The notes: generated by a model not told the origin, from the letters alone. DNA of 64,000 nucleotides from Clostridia bacterium (GCA_017464525.1 JAFTZM010000002.1:62001-126000); one strand, 5' to 3'; shown: positions 9,174 to 17,831, counted from the stretch's first letter. Made by a program: numbers and translations.

Positions 9174-10634
9174 TTAAAATCCAAAGAAATCACTGATACT
9201 GGGGAGTTGTTGCTGCTGCGGTTTCTGCGTCTGGGTCTGGGCGGTGCCGCCGGCAGAGGGAACGTACTCGCTGAGGGTCACGGTCAGGGTCTGTTCAACG
9301 CCGCTGCGCTTGACGATGACGGTGAGGGTATCTCCCACAGATTTGGCATCAATAATAGAGTTGGCTTCGGCCTCGGTGGTCACCTTGGTTCCGTCGATGG
9401 ACACCACATAGTCCCCGGACTGGCAGCCGGCCTTGGCCGCATCGGAATTGGCATCTACCGCCTGCACATACAGGCCCAGCTCGTTGACCCGATACATCAT
9501 AGCGGTCATGGAATCGTTGATCTCCACAAAGGTAAAGCCGGGATCCACACGGCCGGTCACATAGCCATGGCTGATCAGATCCTCCACCACCTTGGAGGCA
9601 GAATCGATGGGGATGGCAAAGCCCAGACCCTCGATCTCCTCGCCGGCAGACTTGGCATTGACGATACCCACCAGCTGACCGCTGGTATTGAACATACCGC
9701 CGCCGGAGTTCCCGGGGTTGATGGCGGTATCGGTCTGCAGCAGGCGCATGGTGGTGCTGTCGATGGTGATCTCCCGATCCAGGGCGCTGATGATGCCCTG
9801 TGTTACGGTGCCGCCCAGCTCACCCAAGGGGTTGCCCACAGCCACCACCGTCTCCCCCACCTGCAGCTCTGCAGAGCTGCCGTAGGCGGCAGGGGTCAGT
9901 TCGGTGGCCTCGATCTTAATGACGGCCAGATCGGATTTACTGTCGCTCGCGATAAGCTTGGCCGCATACTCGGTACCGTCGGCCAGCCGCACATTGATAT
10001 TGGTCGCACCGTCGATGACATGGTGGTTGGTAACAATATAACCGTCTGCGGTGATGATCACCCCGGAGCCGGCACCCTCGCTGACATACTGCTGCATAAA
10101 GGAGCCGGTGACGATCTGCTCGGTGGTGATCTCCACCACGCTATTCTTCACCAAGGCAGCCACCTCGGGGACAGTGAGGGTCTCCTTGGCATTGCCGCCA
10201 TCTGCATCCTTTAGCTTGGTGGTCTTATAGATCACCGCCGTGCCGGTGGGCACGGTATAATCGCTGAACAGCCGGGCACCCAGAACACCGCCGGCCAGCC
10301 CCAAGATCAGGGCCAGCACCGCCACCCCAGCCACCACCGGGATAAAGATCTTCGCGGTGATGGGCTTGGGCTCCTTTTTAGGCTTTTCAGGGGGTGCCTG
10401 ATAATAGCCGCCATAGCCTTGCTCCTGCTGAGGCGTGGTATAGGTCTGCTCCGGAGCAGGGGCCTCACCGGTGGAAAAAACGGTCTCGCCAAAATCCGGG
10501 CGGACATAATGATAGGTGGTCTCCTCCGGCTGAGGTGTTTGCTCGGCAGGGGTCTGCTCCGCCGGAGTGGATTCCACAGGCTCGTCCTTTTTGATAGGCT
10601 CGCCGGTCATGGGGTCAAAATTATATTCATTCAT
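9174..10634 (-). CDS. HtrA/DegP-like membrane-anchored serine protease with PDZ domain
   Basis: A 486-residue HtrA-family quality-control protease. A Pro/Glu/Gln-rich cytoplasmic tail (about 1-90) leads to one membrane helix (about 95-118), a trypsin-like domain, and a C-terminal PDZ domain (about 375-460). The triad is visible: His in TNHHVI near 204, Asp in KSDLAV near 233, and Ser in GNSGGG near 307. An in-frame TTG lies 21 nt upstream, but the AGGAGGG ribosome-binding site falls inside that extension, so the ATG at 10634 is chosen. A TATAAT -10 (complement of 10667-10672) lies just upstream. It is divergent from cysE-cysS. Confidence 0.95.
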   Translation of the reverse strand: MNEYNFDPMTGEPIKKDEPVESTPAEQTPAEQTPQPEETTYHYVRPDFGETVFSTGEAPAPEQTYTTPQQEQGYGGYYQAPPEKPKKEPKPITAKIFIPVVAGVAVLALILGLAGGVLGARLFSDYTVPTGTAVIYKTTKLKDADGGNAKETLTVPEVAALVKNSVVEITTEQIVTGSFMQQYVSEGAGSGVIITADGYIVTNHHVIDGATNINVRLADGTEYAAKLIASDSKSDLAVIKIEATELTPAAYGSSAELQVGETVVAVGNPLGELGGTVTQGIISALDREITIDSTTMRLLQTDTAINPGNSGGGMFNTSGQLVGIVNAKSAGEEIEGLGFAIPIDSASKVVEDLISHGYVTGRVDPGFTFVEINDSMTAMMYRVNELGLYVQAVDANSDAAKAGCQSGDYVVSIDGTKVTTEAEANSIIDAKSVGDTLTVIVKRSGVEQTLTVTLSEYVPSAGGTAQTQTQKPQQQQLPSISDFFGF

Positions 10635-10739
10635 GGTTTTACCCTCCTGATTCAATTTCTGCTTCTATTATACCTCATTCTTATGAAAAAAGTGTGAAGA
10701 AATTTGGAAAAAACAAAAGATTTTTCCTGAAATAGGGGG

Positions 10740-10768
10740 TTGCTTTTTCCGCCTTCTTCGAATATAAT
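10740..10768 (+). promoter_or_regulatory. Predicted sigma-A promoter for the cysE-cysS T-box transcript
   Basis: TTGCTT at 10740-10745, a 17-bp spacer, and TATAAT at 10763-10768. The predicted start near 10775 lies immediately ahead of the T-box leader. Confidence 0.8.
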
Positions 10769-10774
10769 AGAATA

Positions 10775-10990
10775 AAACCTGCGGAAATAGTAAGGAAAAA
10801 GCCCTTCCAAGAGAGTCGGTGCCGGCGGCTGAAAGCCCGATAAGTTGCCTTTTCCCCAAGTGTGCGCTCCGCAGTTGTATTCCCTCTGCATGAGTGGAGG
10901 GCGGTATCCCCCGTTACCGGGAGCTTTGAGTGATAAATCAGAGTGGAACCGCGTTTTCACGCCTCTGTTGCATAGCAACGGGGCGTATTT
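10775..10990 (+). promoter_or_regulatory. T-box riboswitch controlling cysE-cysS, predicted tRNA-Cys specificity
   Basis: A leader of about 215 nt with the T-box motif AGAGTGGAACCGCG at 10940-10953. It is followed by a terminator hairpin (about 10960-10985, CGCC...GTTGC / GCAACGGGGCG) and a T-rich tail. Upstream, the Stem I distal module with AGAGAG and GGCTGAAAGCC is visible around 10810-10840. Cys codons TGT/TGC lie in the likely specifier loop at 10861-10865, matching the downstream genes. Uncharged tRNA-Cys should stabilise the antiterminator and switch the operon on. The specifier assignment is inference; the T-box core is directly seen. Confidence 0.93.
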
Positions 10991-11007
10991 TTATTTGGAG
11001 GTAATCT

Positions 11008-11652
11008 ATGTTCAAGAAAGTCCGCGAGGATCTGAACGCCTTTATGGAGCGGGATCCCGCCGCAAGAAGCAAGGCAGAGATCTTTTTTCTCTATAACGGC
11101 TTCCATGCGGTGATGTTTTACCGGCTGTCCCATTGGCTGTACCGCCACAGGTGCTTCTTTTTTGCCCGCTGGGTCTCCCAGTACGCCAAATTCCGCACCG
11201 GTGTGGAGATTCACCCGGCGGCGCAGATCGGCAAGGGCTTATGCATCGACCACGGCACCGGCATTGTGATCGGCGAGACCTGCGTGATCGGCGATTACTG
11301 CCTGCTTTATCAGGGGGTCACCCTGGGAGGTACCGGTAAGGATACCGGCAAGCGCCACCCCACCTTAGGAAACCATGTGATGGTAGGCAGCGGCGCCAAG
11401 GTCTTAGGCCCCTTCACCATCGGAGACTACAGTAAGATCGCAGCAAACGCTGTTGTTTTAGAGGAGATCCCGCCCCATTCCACGGCGGTGGGCGTCCCCG
11501 CCAAGATCATCCGGCAAAACGGCCAGCGGGTGGAGGATCTGGATCAGGTGCACATCCCCGATCCCATCGCCCAGGAATTCTGCCGACTGAAGATCCGCAT
11601 TGCAGAGCTTGAAAAGAAATTAGAGGAGAAAGAAAAAAATGAAACTGTATAA
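11008..11652 (+). CDS. cysE: Serine O-acetyltransferase
   Basis: A 214-residue enzyme that makes O-acetylserine from serine and acetyl-CoA, the first committed step of cysteine synthesis. An N-terminal helical region is followed by a left-handed beta-helix of hexapeptide repeats (about 65-175), with DHGTGIVIGE around residues 81-90 containing the catalytic His. The C-terminal tail is helical and Lys/Glu-rich. TTTGGAGG precedes the ATG. The 3' end overlaps cysS by 14 nt, and both are under the T-box, coupling precursor synthesis and tRNA charging to cysteine supply. Confidence 0.96.
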   Translation: MFKKVREDLNAFMERDPAARSKAEIFFLYNGFHAVMFYRLSHWLYRHRCFFFARWVSQYAKFRTGVEIHPAAQIGKGLCIDHGTGIVIGETCVIGDYCLLYQGVTLGGTGKDTGKRHPTLGNHVMVGSGAKVLGPFTIGDYSKIAANAVVLEEIPPHSTAVGVPAKIIRQNGQRVEDLDQVHIPDPIAQEFCRLKIRIAELEKKLEEKEKNETV

Positions 11653-13036
11653 CACCTTAACCAGAAAAAAGGAAGAATTTGTGCCTATCACCCCCGGCAA
11701 GGTGCTGATGTATGCCTGCGGCCCTACCGTTTATAATTATTTTCACATCGGCAACGCCCGCCCCTTCATCACCTTTGATGTACTGCGCCGGTACTTTGAG
11801 TACCGGGGCTATAAGGTAAAGTTCGTGCAGAACTTCACCGATGTAGACGATAAGATGATCAAGAAATCCAACGAAGAGGGGGTCACCCTGGCCGAGCTGG
11901 GAGATCGCTATATTGCCGAATACTACACCGATGCCGAGGGCTTAGGGGTAGGCAAGGCCACCGTTCATCCCCGAGCCACCCATTGCATTGGCGATATCAT
12001 CAAGATCATTGAGGATCTGATCGAAAAGGGCTATGCCTACGAATCCGGCGGAGATGTATTTTATTCCACCAAAAAGTTCAAGGGCTACGGCAAGCTTTCC
12101 CATCTGCCCATGGATCAGCTGGAAAGCGGCGCCCGCATCGACGTGAACGATCTGAAAGAGGATCCCATGGACTTCGCCGTCTGGAAGGCCGCCAAGCCCG
12201 GCGAGCCTGCTTGGGAATCCCCCTGGGGGCTGGGCCGCCCCGGCTGGCATATTGAATGCTCTGCCATGGCCTGCAAATTCTTAGGAAAGACCATCGATAT
12301 CCATTGCGGCGGTGTGGATCTGATCTTCCCCCACCATGAAAATGAGATCGCCCAAAGCGAGGCCGCCAACGGCTGTGATTTTGCCCACTACTGGCTGCAT
12401 AACGGCCATATTAATGTGGATAACCATAAAATGAGCAAATCTGCCGGCAACTTCTTTACGGTACGGGATGCCGCTGCTGTTTACGGCTATGAAGCCATCC
12501 GCATCTTCATGCTCTCCTCCCATTACCGCAGCCCCATCAACTACAGCAAGGATGTACTGGAGGCAGCCAAAGCCAGCCTGCAGCGTCTTTATACCACCAA
12601 AAACAATCTGGAATATGCCATCAAGAGTTCTTCCGGTAAAGTAACTGCCGAAGAGGAAGAATTGCTGAAGGAGCTGCCCGCCTTTAAGGAGAAGTTCATC
12701 GAGAAAATGGACGATGACCTGAACACCGCCGACGCTCTTTCCGCCATCTTTGATCTGGCACGCTGGATCAACACCCAGCTGGCCGAAACCCATTCCCTGC
12801 AATTCCTGAATACGTTGAAGGAGACCTTCCTGGAGCTGACCGGGGTACTGAACCTCATCACCGGGGAGCAGGAAGTGGAGATTCCCGAAGAGGTCAAGGC
12901 CTTGGTAGAGGAACGTACCGCCGCCCGGGCTGCCAAGAACTTCGCCCGCGCCGATGAGATCCGGGATCAGCTGGCCGCCATGGGCGTGATGCTGGAGGAC
13001 GGAAAAGACGGCGTAAAGATCTTGATGAAGCAATGA
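11639..13036 (+). CDS. cysS: Cysteinyl-tRNA synthetase
   Basis: A 465-residue class I aminoacyl-tRNA synthetase charging tRNA-Cys. The zinc ligand Cys27 (ACGPTVYN), the HIGH-type motif HIGN at 36-39, WHIECSAM and HHENE zinc-site motifs in the middle, and KMSKS at about 264-268 are all present. The C-terminal helical anticodon-binding part includes the ARAAKNFARADEIRDQL segment. It overlaps cysE by 14 nt and the next gene by 4 nt (ATGA), indicating tight translational coupling. Confidence 0.98.
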   Translation: MKLYNTLTRKKEEFVPITPGKVLMYACGPTVYNYFHIGNARPFITFDVLRRYFEYRGYKVKFVQNFTDVDDKMIKKSNEEGVTLAELGDRYIAEYYTDAEGLGVGKATVHPRATHCIGDIIKIIEDLIEKGYAYESGGDVFYSTKKFKGYGKLSHLPMDQLESGARIDVNDLKEDPMDFAVWKAAKPGEPAWESPWGLGRPGWHIECSAMACKFLGKTIDIHCGGVDLIFPHHENEIAQSEAANGCDFAHYWLHNGHINVDNHKMSKSAGNFFTVRDAAAVYGYEAIRIFMLSSHYRSPINYSKDVLEAAKASLQRLYTTKNNLEYAIKSSSGKVTAEEEELLKELPAFKEKFIEKMDDDLNTADALSAIFDLARWINTQLAETHSLQFLNTLKETFLELTGVLNLITGEQEVEIPEEVKALVEERTAARAAKNFARADEIRDQLAAMGVMLEDGKDGVKILMKQ

Positions 13037-13914
13037 ATATGAAACCGTTTTTAGGAATTGATATTACCAATAATAAAAAGAACGAGGAAAACAACAGCGA
13101 CGCCCTGATCTGCCGCTCCGCCTCCCCTGCTCTGCGAAAAGCGCAGGAGGAGGCCGGCAAGCAGGCCTCTAAGCAGCTGATGAAGGTGCTGGGCAAAACG
13201 CTGGCCCTTTCCTTGACCAAATATCTTTGCCTGATCGCCGCTGTCACCGTGACTTTGGCCGGCCCGGTGCAGCTGTATACCGGGCATGATTTCAGCCTCA
13301 GGGCCGCTTACGAAGACTCTCCCTGGCTCTTCTGGCTGGTGGCAGCCATGTGGATCGGAACCGTTGCGGTGTGGATCCTTCTGAGTAAAAAGCAGAAAAA
13401 AGCCGACGAATCCGAAGAAGATGCCGATCTGGATCCCGCCTTTTCAGATCTGGAAAGCATCGGCGAGGCCATCGCAGCGGAGCTGGGCATCCCCGAGAAT
13501 GCACCGCTGGTTGACGTGATCACCTTTACCTATAAACAAAAGGACGATGAGGCGGTGCCCAAAGCCGCCGATCCGGACTTTACGCCCTACACCATTGAGA
13601 TCTTGCATGCCTACCGGGAAGGGGAAAACCTCTGCCTGGTGGGGGAGGCGGATCAATATGCATTCCCCCTTTCAGGGCTGAAAACCATCCGCACCGTGGA
13701 TAAAAGACTCTCGGTGTTCAGCTTCTGGAATAAGGAGACCAATTTTGATGAAGGCATTTATCGAGCCTACGACATCAAAGAAAAGGATTCCAACCTGCTG
13801 ATTAAACCCTACCACATTCTGGAGGCGGAGATAAACGGCACCCTTTGGGGCATTTACTTCCCCTGCTATGAACTGCCGGTTTTCGAAGAATTGACCGGCT
13901 TGAAGGCAAAATAA
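13033..13914 (+). CDS. Membrane protein of the cysE-cysS operon, function unknown
   Basis: A 293-residue protein with two membrane helices (about 57-78 and 94-116). A hydrophilic Asn/Lys-rich N-terminus precedes them, and an acidic soluble domain of about 170 residues follows. No recognised motif is present. Its ATG overlaps the cysS stop (ATGA) and a strong terminator follows, so it belongs to the T-box operon, but nothing in the sequence ties it to cysteine metabolism. Confidence 0.8.
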   Translation: MNMKPFLGIDITNNKKNEENNSDALICRSASPALRKAQEEAGKQASKQLMKVLGKTLALSLTKYLCLIAAVTVTLAGPVQLYTGHDFSLRAAYEDSPWLFWLVAAMWIGTVAVWILLSKKQKKADESEEDADLDPAFSDLESIGEAIAAELGIPENAPLVDVITFTYKQKDDEAVPKAADPDFTPYTIEILHAYREGENLCLVGEADQYAFPLSGLKTIRTVDKRLSVFSFWNKETNFDEGIYRAYDIKEKDSNLLIKPYHILEAEINGTLWGIYFPCYELPVFEELTGLKAK

Positions 13915-13916
13915 TA

Positions 13917-13956
13917 AAACTCCGTGTATATTTCAAGAGAAATATACACGGAGTTT
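13917..13956. terminator. Intrinsic terminator ending the cysE-cysS operon
   Basis: An 18-bp stem (AAACTCCGTGTATATTTC and its complement) with a 4-nt AAGA loop, followed by TTTTTATTTTA. Confidence 0.9.
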
Positions 13957-13961
13957 TTATT

Positions 13962-14202
13962 TTATAGTTCCATACTACCCGGCGTAAGCAGGAAATCATA
14001 GATGCCGATCACCAGAATTCCATCTTCGGTATACCATGGTGCCGGATTATCCTTCACCACAATGATTTTTTTAAATGAATCGTCAATATGGCGCAAGGAA
14101 TTTACCTCCTGATTCATTTTTTCCGCATCGACGGATGCCCGTGATCACTTTGATCAAACCATTATGCTTTTTCAATATGAGTTTCTTTAAATAGTATTTC
14201 GC
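13962..14202 (-). pseudogene. Remnant of an AAA+ ATPase (AAA_14/DUF4143 type), internally deleted
   Basis: Read on the minus strand, two pieces of one family lie back to back. The first, near 14117-14199, encodes KYYLKKLILKKHNGLIKVI and then TGIRRCGK, the N-terminus and Walker A of these ATPases. The second, near 13962-14100, encodes LRHIDDSFKKIIV through YTEDGILVIGIYDFLL, the family's usual C-terminus. About 300 residues between them are missing and the frame is closed by stops. Family assignment comes from recognition of the motifs. The rest of the 13957-14286 gap holds nothing else that I can see. Confidence 0.75.
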
Positions 14203-14286
14203 CTAAATTATAGTTCAAAAAACCTCAAAAGTTAAAACGATTGAAAATTTAGATAAAATGCCGCAAAAATTTTCAGTAGACTCGGA

Positions 14287-15648
14287 TTACAACAGCAGAG
14301 CCCATGCGATCCCATAGTAGGTCACAACCGCCACCAGGTCGTTGAGGGTGGTGATAAAGGGACCGGAGGCCACCGCAGGATCGATCCGCAGTTTTTTCAG
14401 CAATACCGGAATGGCGGTACCGGAAATACCGGAAAGGAGCATGGCGATCAGCATGGCAATGCCGATGCAAAGGGAAACGGAAAAGCCTGCCGGCTCCCCC
14501 TTCAGCAAGCAGAGGTACAGCCCCACCAGCACAAAGGAAAGGCTTCCCAGGATCAGGCCGTTGAAGAGCCCCACCCTGGCCTCCTTAAAGATCAGATAAG
14601 CCTTTTGCCGGCCAGTGAGGGCTTCATCCATCAGCATCCGGATGGTCACCGCCAGGGATTGGGTACCCACGTTACCGGCCATACCCAGAATCAGGGACTG
14701 GAAGGAAACAATGACTGCCAGCTCGGCGATGACCCGCTCAAAGAGCCCCGCCACCCCTGAGACCAGCAAGCCCAATCCAAAGAGCACCACCAACCAGGGC
14801 AGCCGCTTGGCAATACTCTGGCGCAGAGGCTCCTGCAGATCCTCCTCGGCGGTCAAGCCGCCCAACTTGGCGTAATCGTCGCCGATCTCATCTTCGATAA
14901 GTTGGGCCAGATCCTGCGCAGTAAGAACGCCCTTCAATTTATTTTCCCGGGATAAAACCGGAATAGAGTCCTCGGAATAGCCCTTGATCCGCTCGATGCA
15001 ATCCTCAATGAGCTCGTCGGCGTAAACATAGGGGTAGGAAGTCATAATGATATCATCCAGGGGTTTTTCTGCCCGGGCGATGATCAGATCAGGCAGGTCG
15101 ATGGCCCCCACAAAGGTCTCTTCCTCATCCACCACATAGAGGGTGGAAACATTGTCGTTTTCCGCAGCCTGCTGCACCAGCTCACTCATAGCCTGCCGCA
15201 CACTGAGACCGGTGTGAATAGAGATGTAATTGGTGGTCATTTTGCTGCCGATCTCGTCCTTATCGAAGGAGGCCAGCAAAGAGATCTCCCGGCGGGGCTC
15301 CTCCGGCATCAGATCCATCACCGTGGTGCGGTCCTTTTTCTCCAGCCCCTCCAGATAAGCCACTGCGGTAGATGCCTCCAGCAGAGAAAGGATCTCCACC
15401 CGCTTGCGGATACTCAGTTCATCCAGATAACCCGGGGCATACTCAAAAACCCCCGCCAGGGTATCCGGTTCCAAGGCACTGTATAGCTTATTGCGCTCAT
15501 CCTTCTGCATCAGTTCCAGAGCGGCGGCAATATCGTTTTCATGGTAGTCCAGCAGCCGCTCCCGCAGATGCTTGGGGGTCAGGTTGCTTTGAATCAGACT
15601 GATAATTTCAGATTTATAGTCCGGGTGAATGATGTTTTCCAATTCCAT
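14287..15648 (-). CDS. mgtE: Magnesium transporter MgtE
   Basis: A 453-residue Mg2+ channel/transporter of the MgtE family. The N-terminal superhelical domain (about 1-130) is followed by two CBS domains (about 131-260) that sense cytosolic Mg2+, a linking helix, and five membrane helices (about 280-453). Signature segments in the pore region include NVGTQSLAVTIR near residues 330-341 and GSLSFVLVGLY in the following helix. A GGAGGA ribosome-binding site precedes the ATG at 15648. The transcript has a long structured leader with its own short frame. Confidence 0.96.
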   Translation of the reverse strand: MELENIIHPDYKSEIISLIQSNLTPKHLRERLLDYHENDIAAALELMQKDERNKLYSALEPDTLAGVFEYAPGYLDELSIRKRVEILSLLEASTAVAYLEGLEKKDRTTVMDLMPEEPRREISLLASFDKDEIGSKMTTNYISIHTGLSVRQAMSELVQQAAENDNVSTLYVVDEEETFVGAIDLPDLIIARAEKPLDDIIMTSYPYVYADELIEDCIERIKGYSEDSIPVLSRENKLKGVLTAQDLAQLIEDEIGDDYAKLGGLTAEEDLQEPLRQSIAKRLPWLVVLFGLGLLVSGVAGLFERVIAELAVIVSFQSLILGMAGNVGTQSLAVTIRMLMDEALTGRQKAYLIFKEARVGLFNGLILGSLSFVLVGLYLCLLKGEPAGFSVSLCIGIAMLIAMLLSGISGTAIPVLLKKLRIDPAVASGPFITTLNDLVAVVTYYGIAWALLL

Positions 15649-15830
15649 TTTCGGTTCCTCCTTTCAGATGGCGGCAAAAATGGGCAAAAAAATTCCATTG
15701 CCGCCGGCTTGGGAGACAATGGACGCATCAGAACACGGGCAGCATAGTACCCGGTGGTGTATTGCATTCTTTGCCTCTACTTCGGTCGCAACTGCTACTG
15801 TCCATGTTTTCACCTCTTTTTTTGTATCTT
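15649..15830 (-). promoter_or_regulatory. Structured 5' leader of mgtE, class unknown
   Basis: About 180 nt separate the predicted start site from mgtE. The leader can close on itself: TGGAC near 15801-15805 pairs with GTCCA near 15718-15722, enclosing a CGGG/CCCG hairpin. A second long hairpin near 15669-15705 (GGCGGCAATGG with its imperfect complement) sits just before the ribosome-binding site. The conserved M-box (ykoK) core was looked for and not recognised, so a Mg2+-responsive role is only inferred from the downstream gene. Confidence 0.45.
15728..15805 (-). CDS. Possible 25-residue leader peptide upstream of mgtE
   Basis: On the minus strand, AGAGGTG lies 7 nt ahead of an ATG that opens 25 codons ending with TGA at 15728-15730. 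The peptide starts MDSSSCDRSRGK and ends NTPPGTMLPVF. It contains a Pro-Pro pair and a further Pro near the end, and it spans the central hairpin of the mgtE leader. Translation of such a frame could alter leader folding, as the Pro-containing MgtL peptide does for Salmonella mgtA. No codon-usage test is possible on so short a frame. Confidence 0.4.
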   Translation of the reverse strand: MDSSSCDRSRGKECNTPPGTMLPVF

Positions 15831-15836
15831 GTTAAT

Positions 15837-15865
15837 ATTATATCACAAATGTAACCGGTTATCAA
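15837..15865 (-). promoter_or_regulatory. Predicted sigma-A promoter for mgtE
   Basis: On the minus strand, TTGATA (complement of 15860-15865), a 17-bp spacer, and TATAAT (complement of 15837-15842). It is close to consensus and about 185 bp upstream of the mgtE ATG. Confidence 0.8.
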
Positions 15866-15959
15866 GAAAAAAATAATGTTCGATTTGTCCTGATTGTTTT
15901 ATTCATCCATTGAAAAAACAAGAAAAGATGGTATGATACCTTCGAAAGGAGGGACGGAC

Positions 15960-16789
15960 ATGAAAAAAACACAGCCGTGACTGTTGTTCTTTGCTTCCTG
16001 ATGATCTTCACCTGCCTTGGCTTCTGCAGCTCCAATAAGGGGCTGTACCTCTCCGCCATCACCGAGGCGCTGGATTTGGAGCGCAGCGCATTTTCTCTGG
16101 GAGATACCTTCCGCTATCTCTCCACCGCCGCCGTCAACCTCTTTTTCGGGCGGCTGATCCGAAATTTCGGGGAGAAGAAACTGATCTTAGCGGTTTTTTT
16201 CTGCCTCATTGCCTCCTGTAGCCTCTACGCCACCGCCGAAACGGTGCCAGGCTTTTACTGCGGCAGCTGCCTCCTGGGGATCGGGCTTGCCTGGACGACG
16301 ACCACCATGGTGGGGTGGATCGTAGGGCGCCATTGCAAAGAGCGCAAGGGTACCGTTATGGGCGGTGTTCTGACCGCCACCAAATTCCTTACTGGCTTTT
16401 TATGCGACCGCTGGGGCATCCGCAAAACGGTGCTCCTTTGTGATGCAGCAGCAATCATCGTATTGCTGGCATTGATCTTTATGGATGCCCGCACCCCGGC
16501 ATTGGCGATACTCTACGCCTTTGCCGCCGCCATGGCGTTGCCGCTGGAAACGGTCATGCTCCCCCTTCTGGCAGGTGCATTCTTTGAAGAAGCCGCCTAT
16601 CCCCGCGCACTGGAACTCTTTGTTTCAGTCTGCACTGCCGGCTTTGCGCTTGGTTCCCCGTTAATGAATCTGATTTTTGATCTGCAGGGTAGTTACCGCC
16701 CCGCACTGATCGTTGCCGTCCTGCTGATGGCAGGAGTTACCGTCACCATCCAATGGGTGATAGCAAGAAAGGAAAAAAAATATGTGTAA
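15960..16789 (+). pseudogene. Broken and internally deleted MFS transporter
   Basis: AAAGGAGGG at 15945-15953 fits the ATG at 15960, but that frame stops after six codons. One extra A in the A7 run at 15963-15969 would join it to the long frame beginning near GTG 15977, which encodes 270 residues of MFS transporter. The product is also about 130 residues short: the sequence passes from VMGGVLTA, a helix-5 type segment, straight into FLTGFLCDRWGIRK, which normally follows helix 8. About eight of twelve helices remain. The 3' end overlaps the next gene by 8 nt. Confidence 0.8.
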
Positions 16790-17831
16790 CATTGCAGGCT
16801 ACGCCGGAGACCGGCAGGCCGCCCCCATTCTGATCGAGATGCTCCGCCGCCAGCAGGCTTTCGACGGCGGAATGAGCTGTGGGATCGCCACCCTCCATGA
16901 GGGCAAGCTCCATTGGTGCAAAATTGTAGGGGATGTGGACACCCTCCTGCGGGAGACGGATGCCCTCTCTTTGCCCGGTACCATCGGTATTGCCCACACC
17001 CGTCCCTCCGGCACCCCGGAAACTTATGAGCTCGCCCACCCCTACATCTCCATGGATGGAGAGATGGCAGTGGTCTCCAACGGCACCACCCCCAACGACC
17101 AATACACCGAAAGGCGCAATGCGGCAGTGCAGATGCTGGGAGATGCGGGCTTTAATTTCCGCACCGGCACCATGGACCCAACCAAGAATTGGCCTCGCCT
17201 TCGCAACGGCATGGCGGTAGGTAGCGAAGAAGTGCGGGTACATCTGGTGGACTACTATATCAAGCGAGGCAAAAGCTATGAAGAGGCGCTGGCCCTTACT
17301 GCGCAGCACCTCTACACCAATAATGTGTTTTTAATGCTCAATAAAAATGAGCCGGATCGTATCTTTGCCATCCGAACCGTACGGCCTATGAATGTGCTGC
17401 TTAGCAAGGGCGAGACTTACATGGCCACCACCGCCTTCGGCTTCCCTGAGGATGTAGCGGGTGAAAAAATGGCTCTCCCGCTGATGCACGCCTGCGCCAT
17501 CACACGGGGTGGCTTTACCGTAAGCCCCCATCGGGTGGAGGTGGAGCAGGTCTGCCCCATCACGCCCCGAATCTATAAGGCCGCCTATGAGGCTGCTGAG
17601 ACGATCCTCACCGGCAAAAGAGACGAGCCAGTCTTTATTGACCAGGTGTGGAGAGCCATCCGGGAGGCGGCAGAGCCCCTCTGGGCGGAGCCACACACCT
17701 TCACCCAACACCCCAGCTTACTCTATGAAACGCTGGAGCAATTGGAGGAGGAAGGGCAGCTGCGCCGCATCATTAAGCCTCAGGCGTACAAAGAAGGCTT
17801 CCAAAATCGGTACTATTTGTGGTTAGAATAG
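16782..17831 (+). CDS. Stand-alone class II glutamine amidotransferase-type Ntn hydrolase
   Basis: A 349-residue protein whose N-terminus MCNIAGYAG places the nucleophile Cys at position 2 after Met removal, as in GATase II enzymes (PurF, GlmS, GltB). HTRPSGTPE near 69-77 corresponds to the HTR glutamine-binding motif, and VSNGTTPND near 93-101 to the oxyanion-hole NG. The N-terminal 230 residues form this domain. The rest has no sugar isomerase or phosphoribosyltransferase domain, so the acceptor is unknown. The C-terminal region (about 260-349) looks helical. It overlaps the preceding MFS remnant and may originally have been paired with it. Confidence 0.8.
   Translation: MCNIAGYAGDRQAAPILIEMLRRQQAFDGGMSCGIATLHEGKLHWCKIVGDVDTLLRETDALSLPGTIGIAHTRPSGTPETYELAHPYISMDGEMAVVSNGTTPNDQYTERRNAAVQMLGDAGFNFRTGTMDPTKNWPRLRNGMAVGSEEVRVHLVDYYIKRGKSYEEALALTAQHLYTNNVFLMLNKNEPDRIFAIRTVRPMNVLLSKGETYMATTAFGFPEDVAGEKMALPLMHACAITRGGFTVSPHRVEVEQVCPITPRIYKAAYEAAETILTGKRDEPVFIDQVWRAIREAAEPLWAEPHTFTQHPSLLYETLEQLEEEGQLRRIIKPQAYKEGFQNRYYLWLE

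Noticed and set aside
15649..15830. M-box (ykoK) riboswitch upstream of mgtE
   Set aside because: The conserved M-box core segments, such as GGTGAGGCTCC, were looked for on the minus strand and not found; only generic hairpins are visible.
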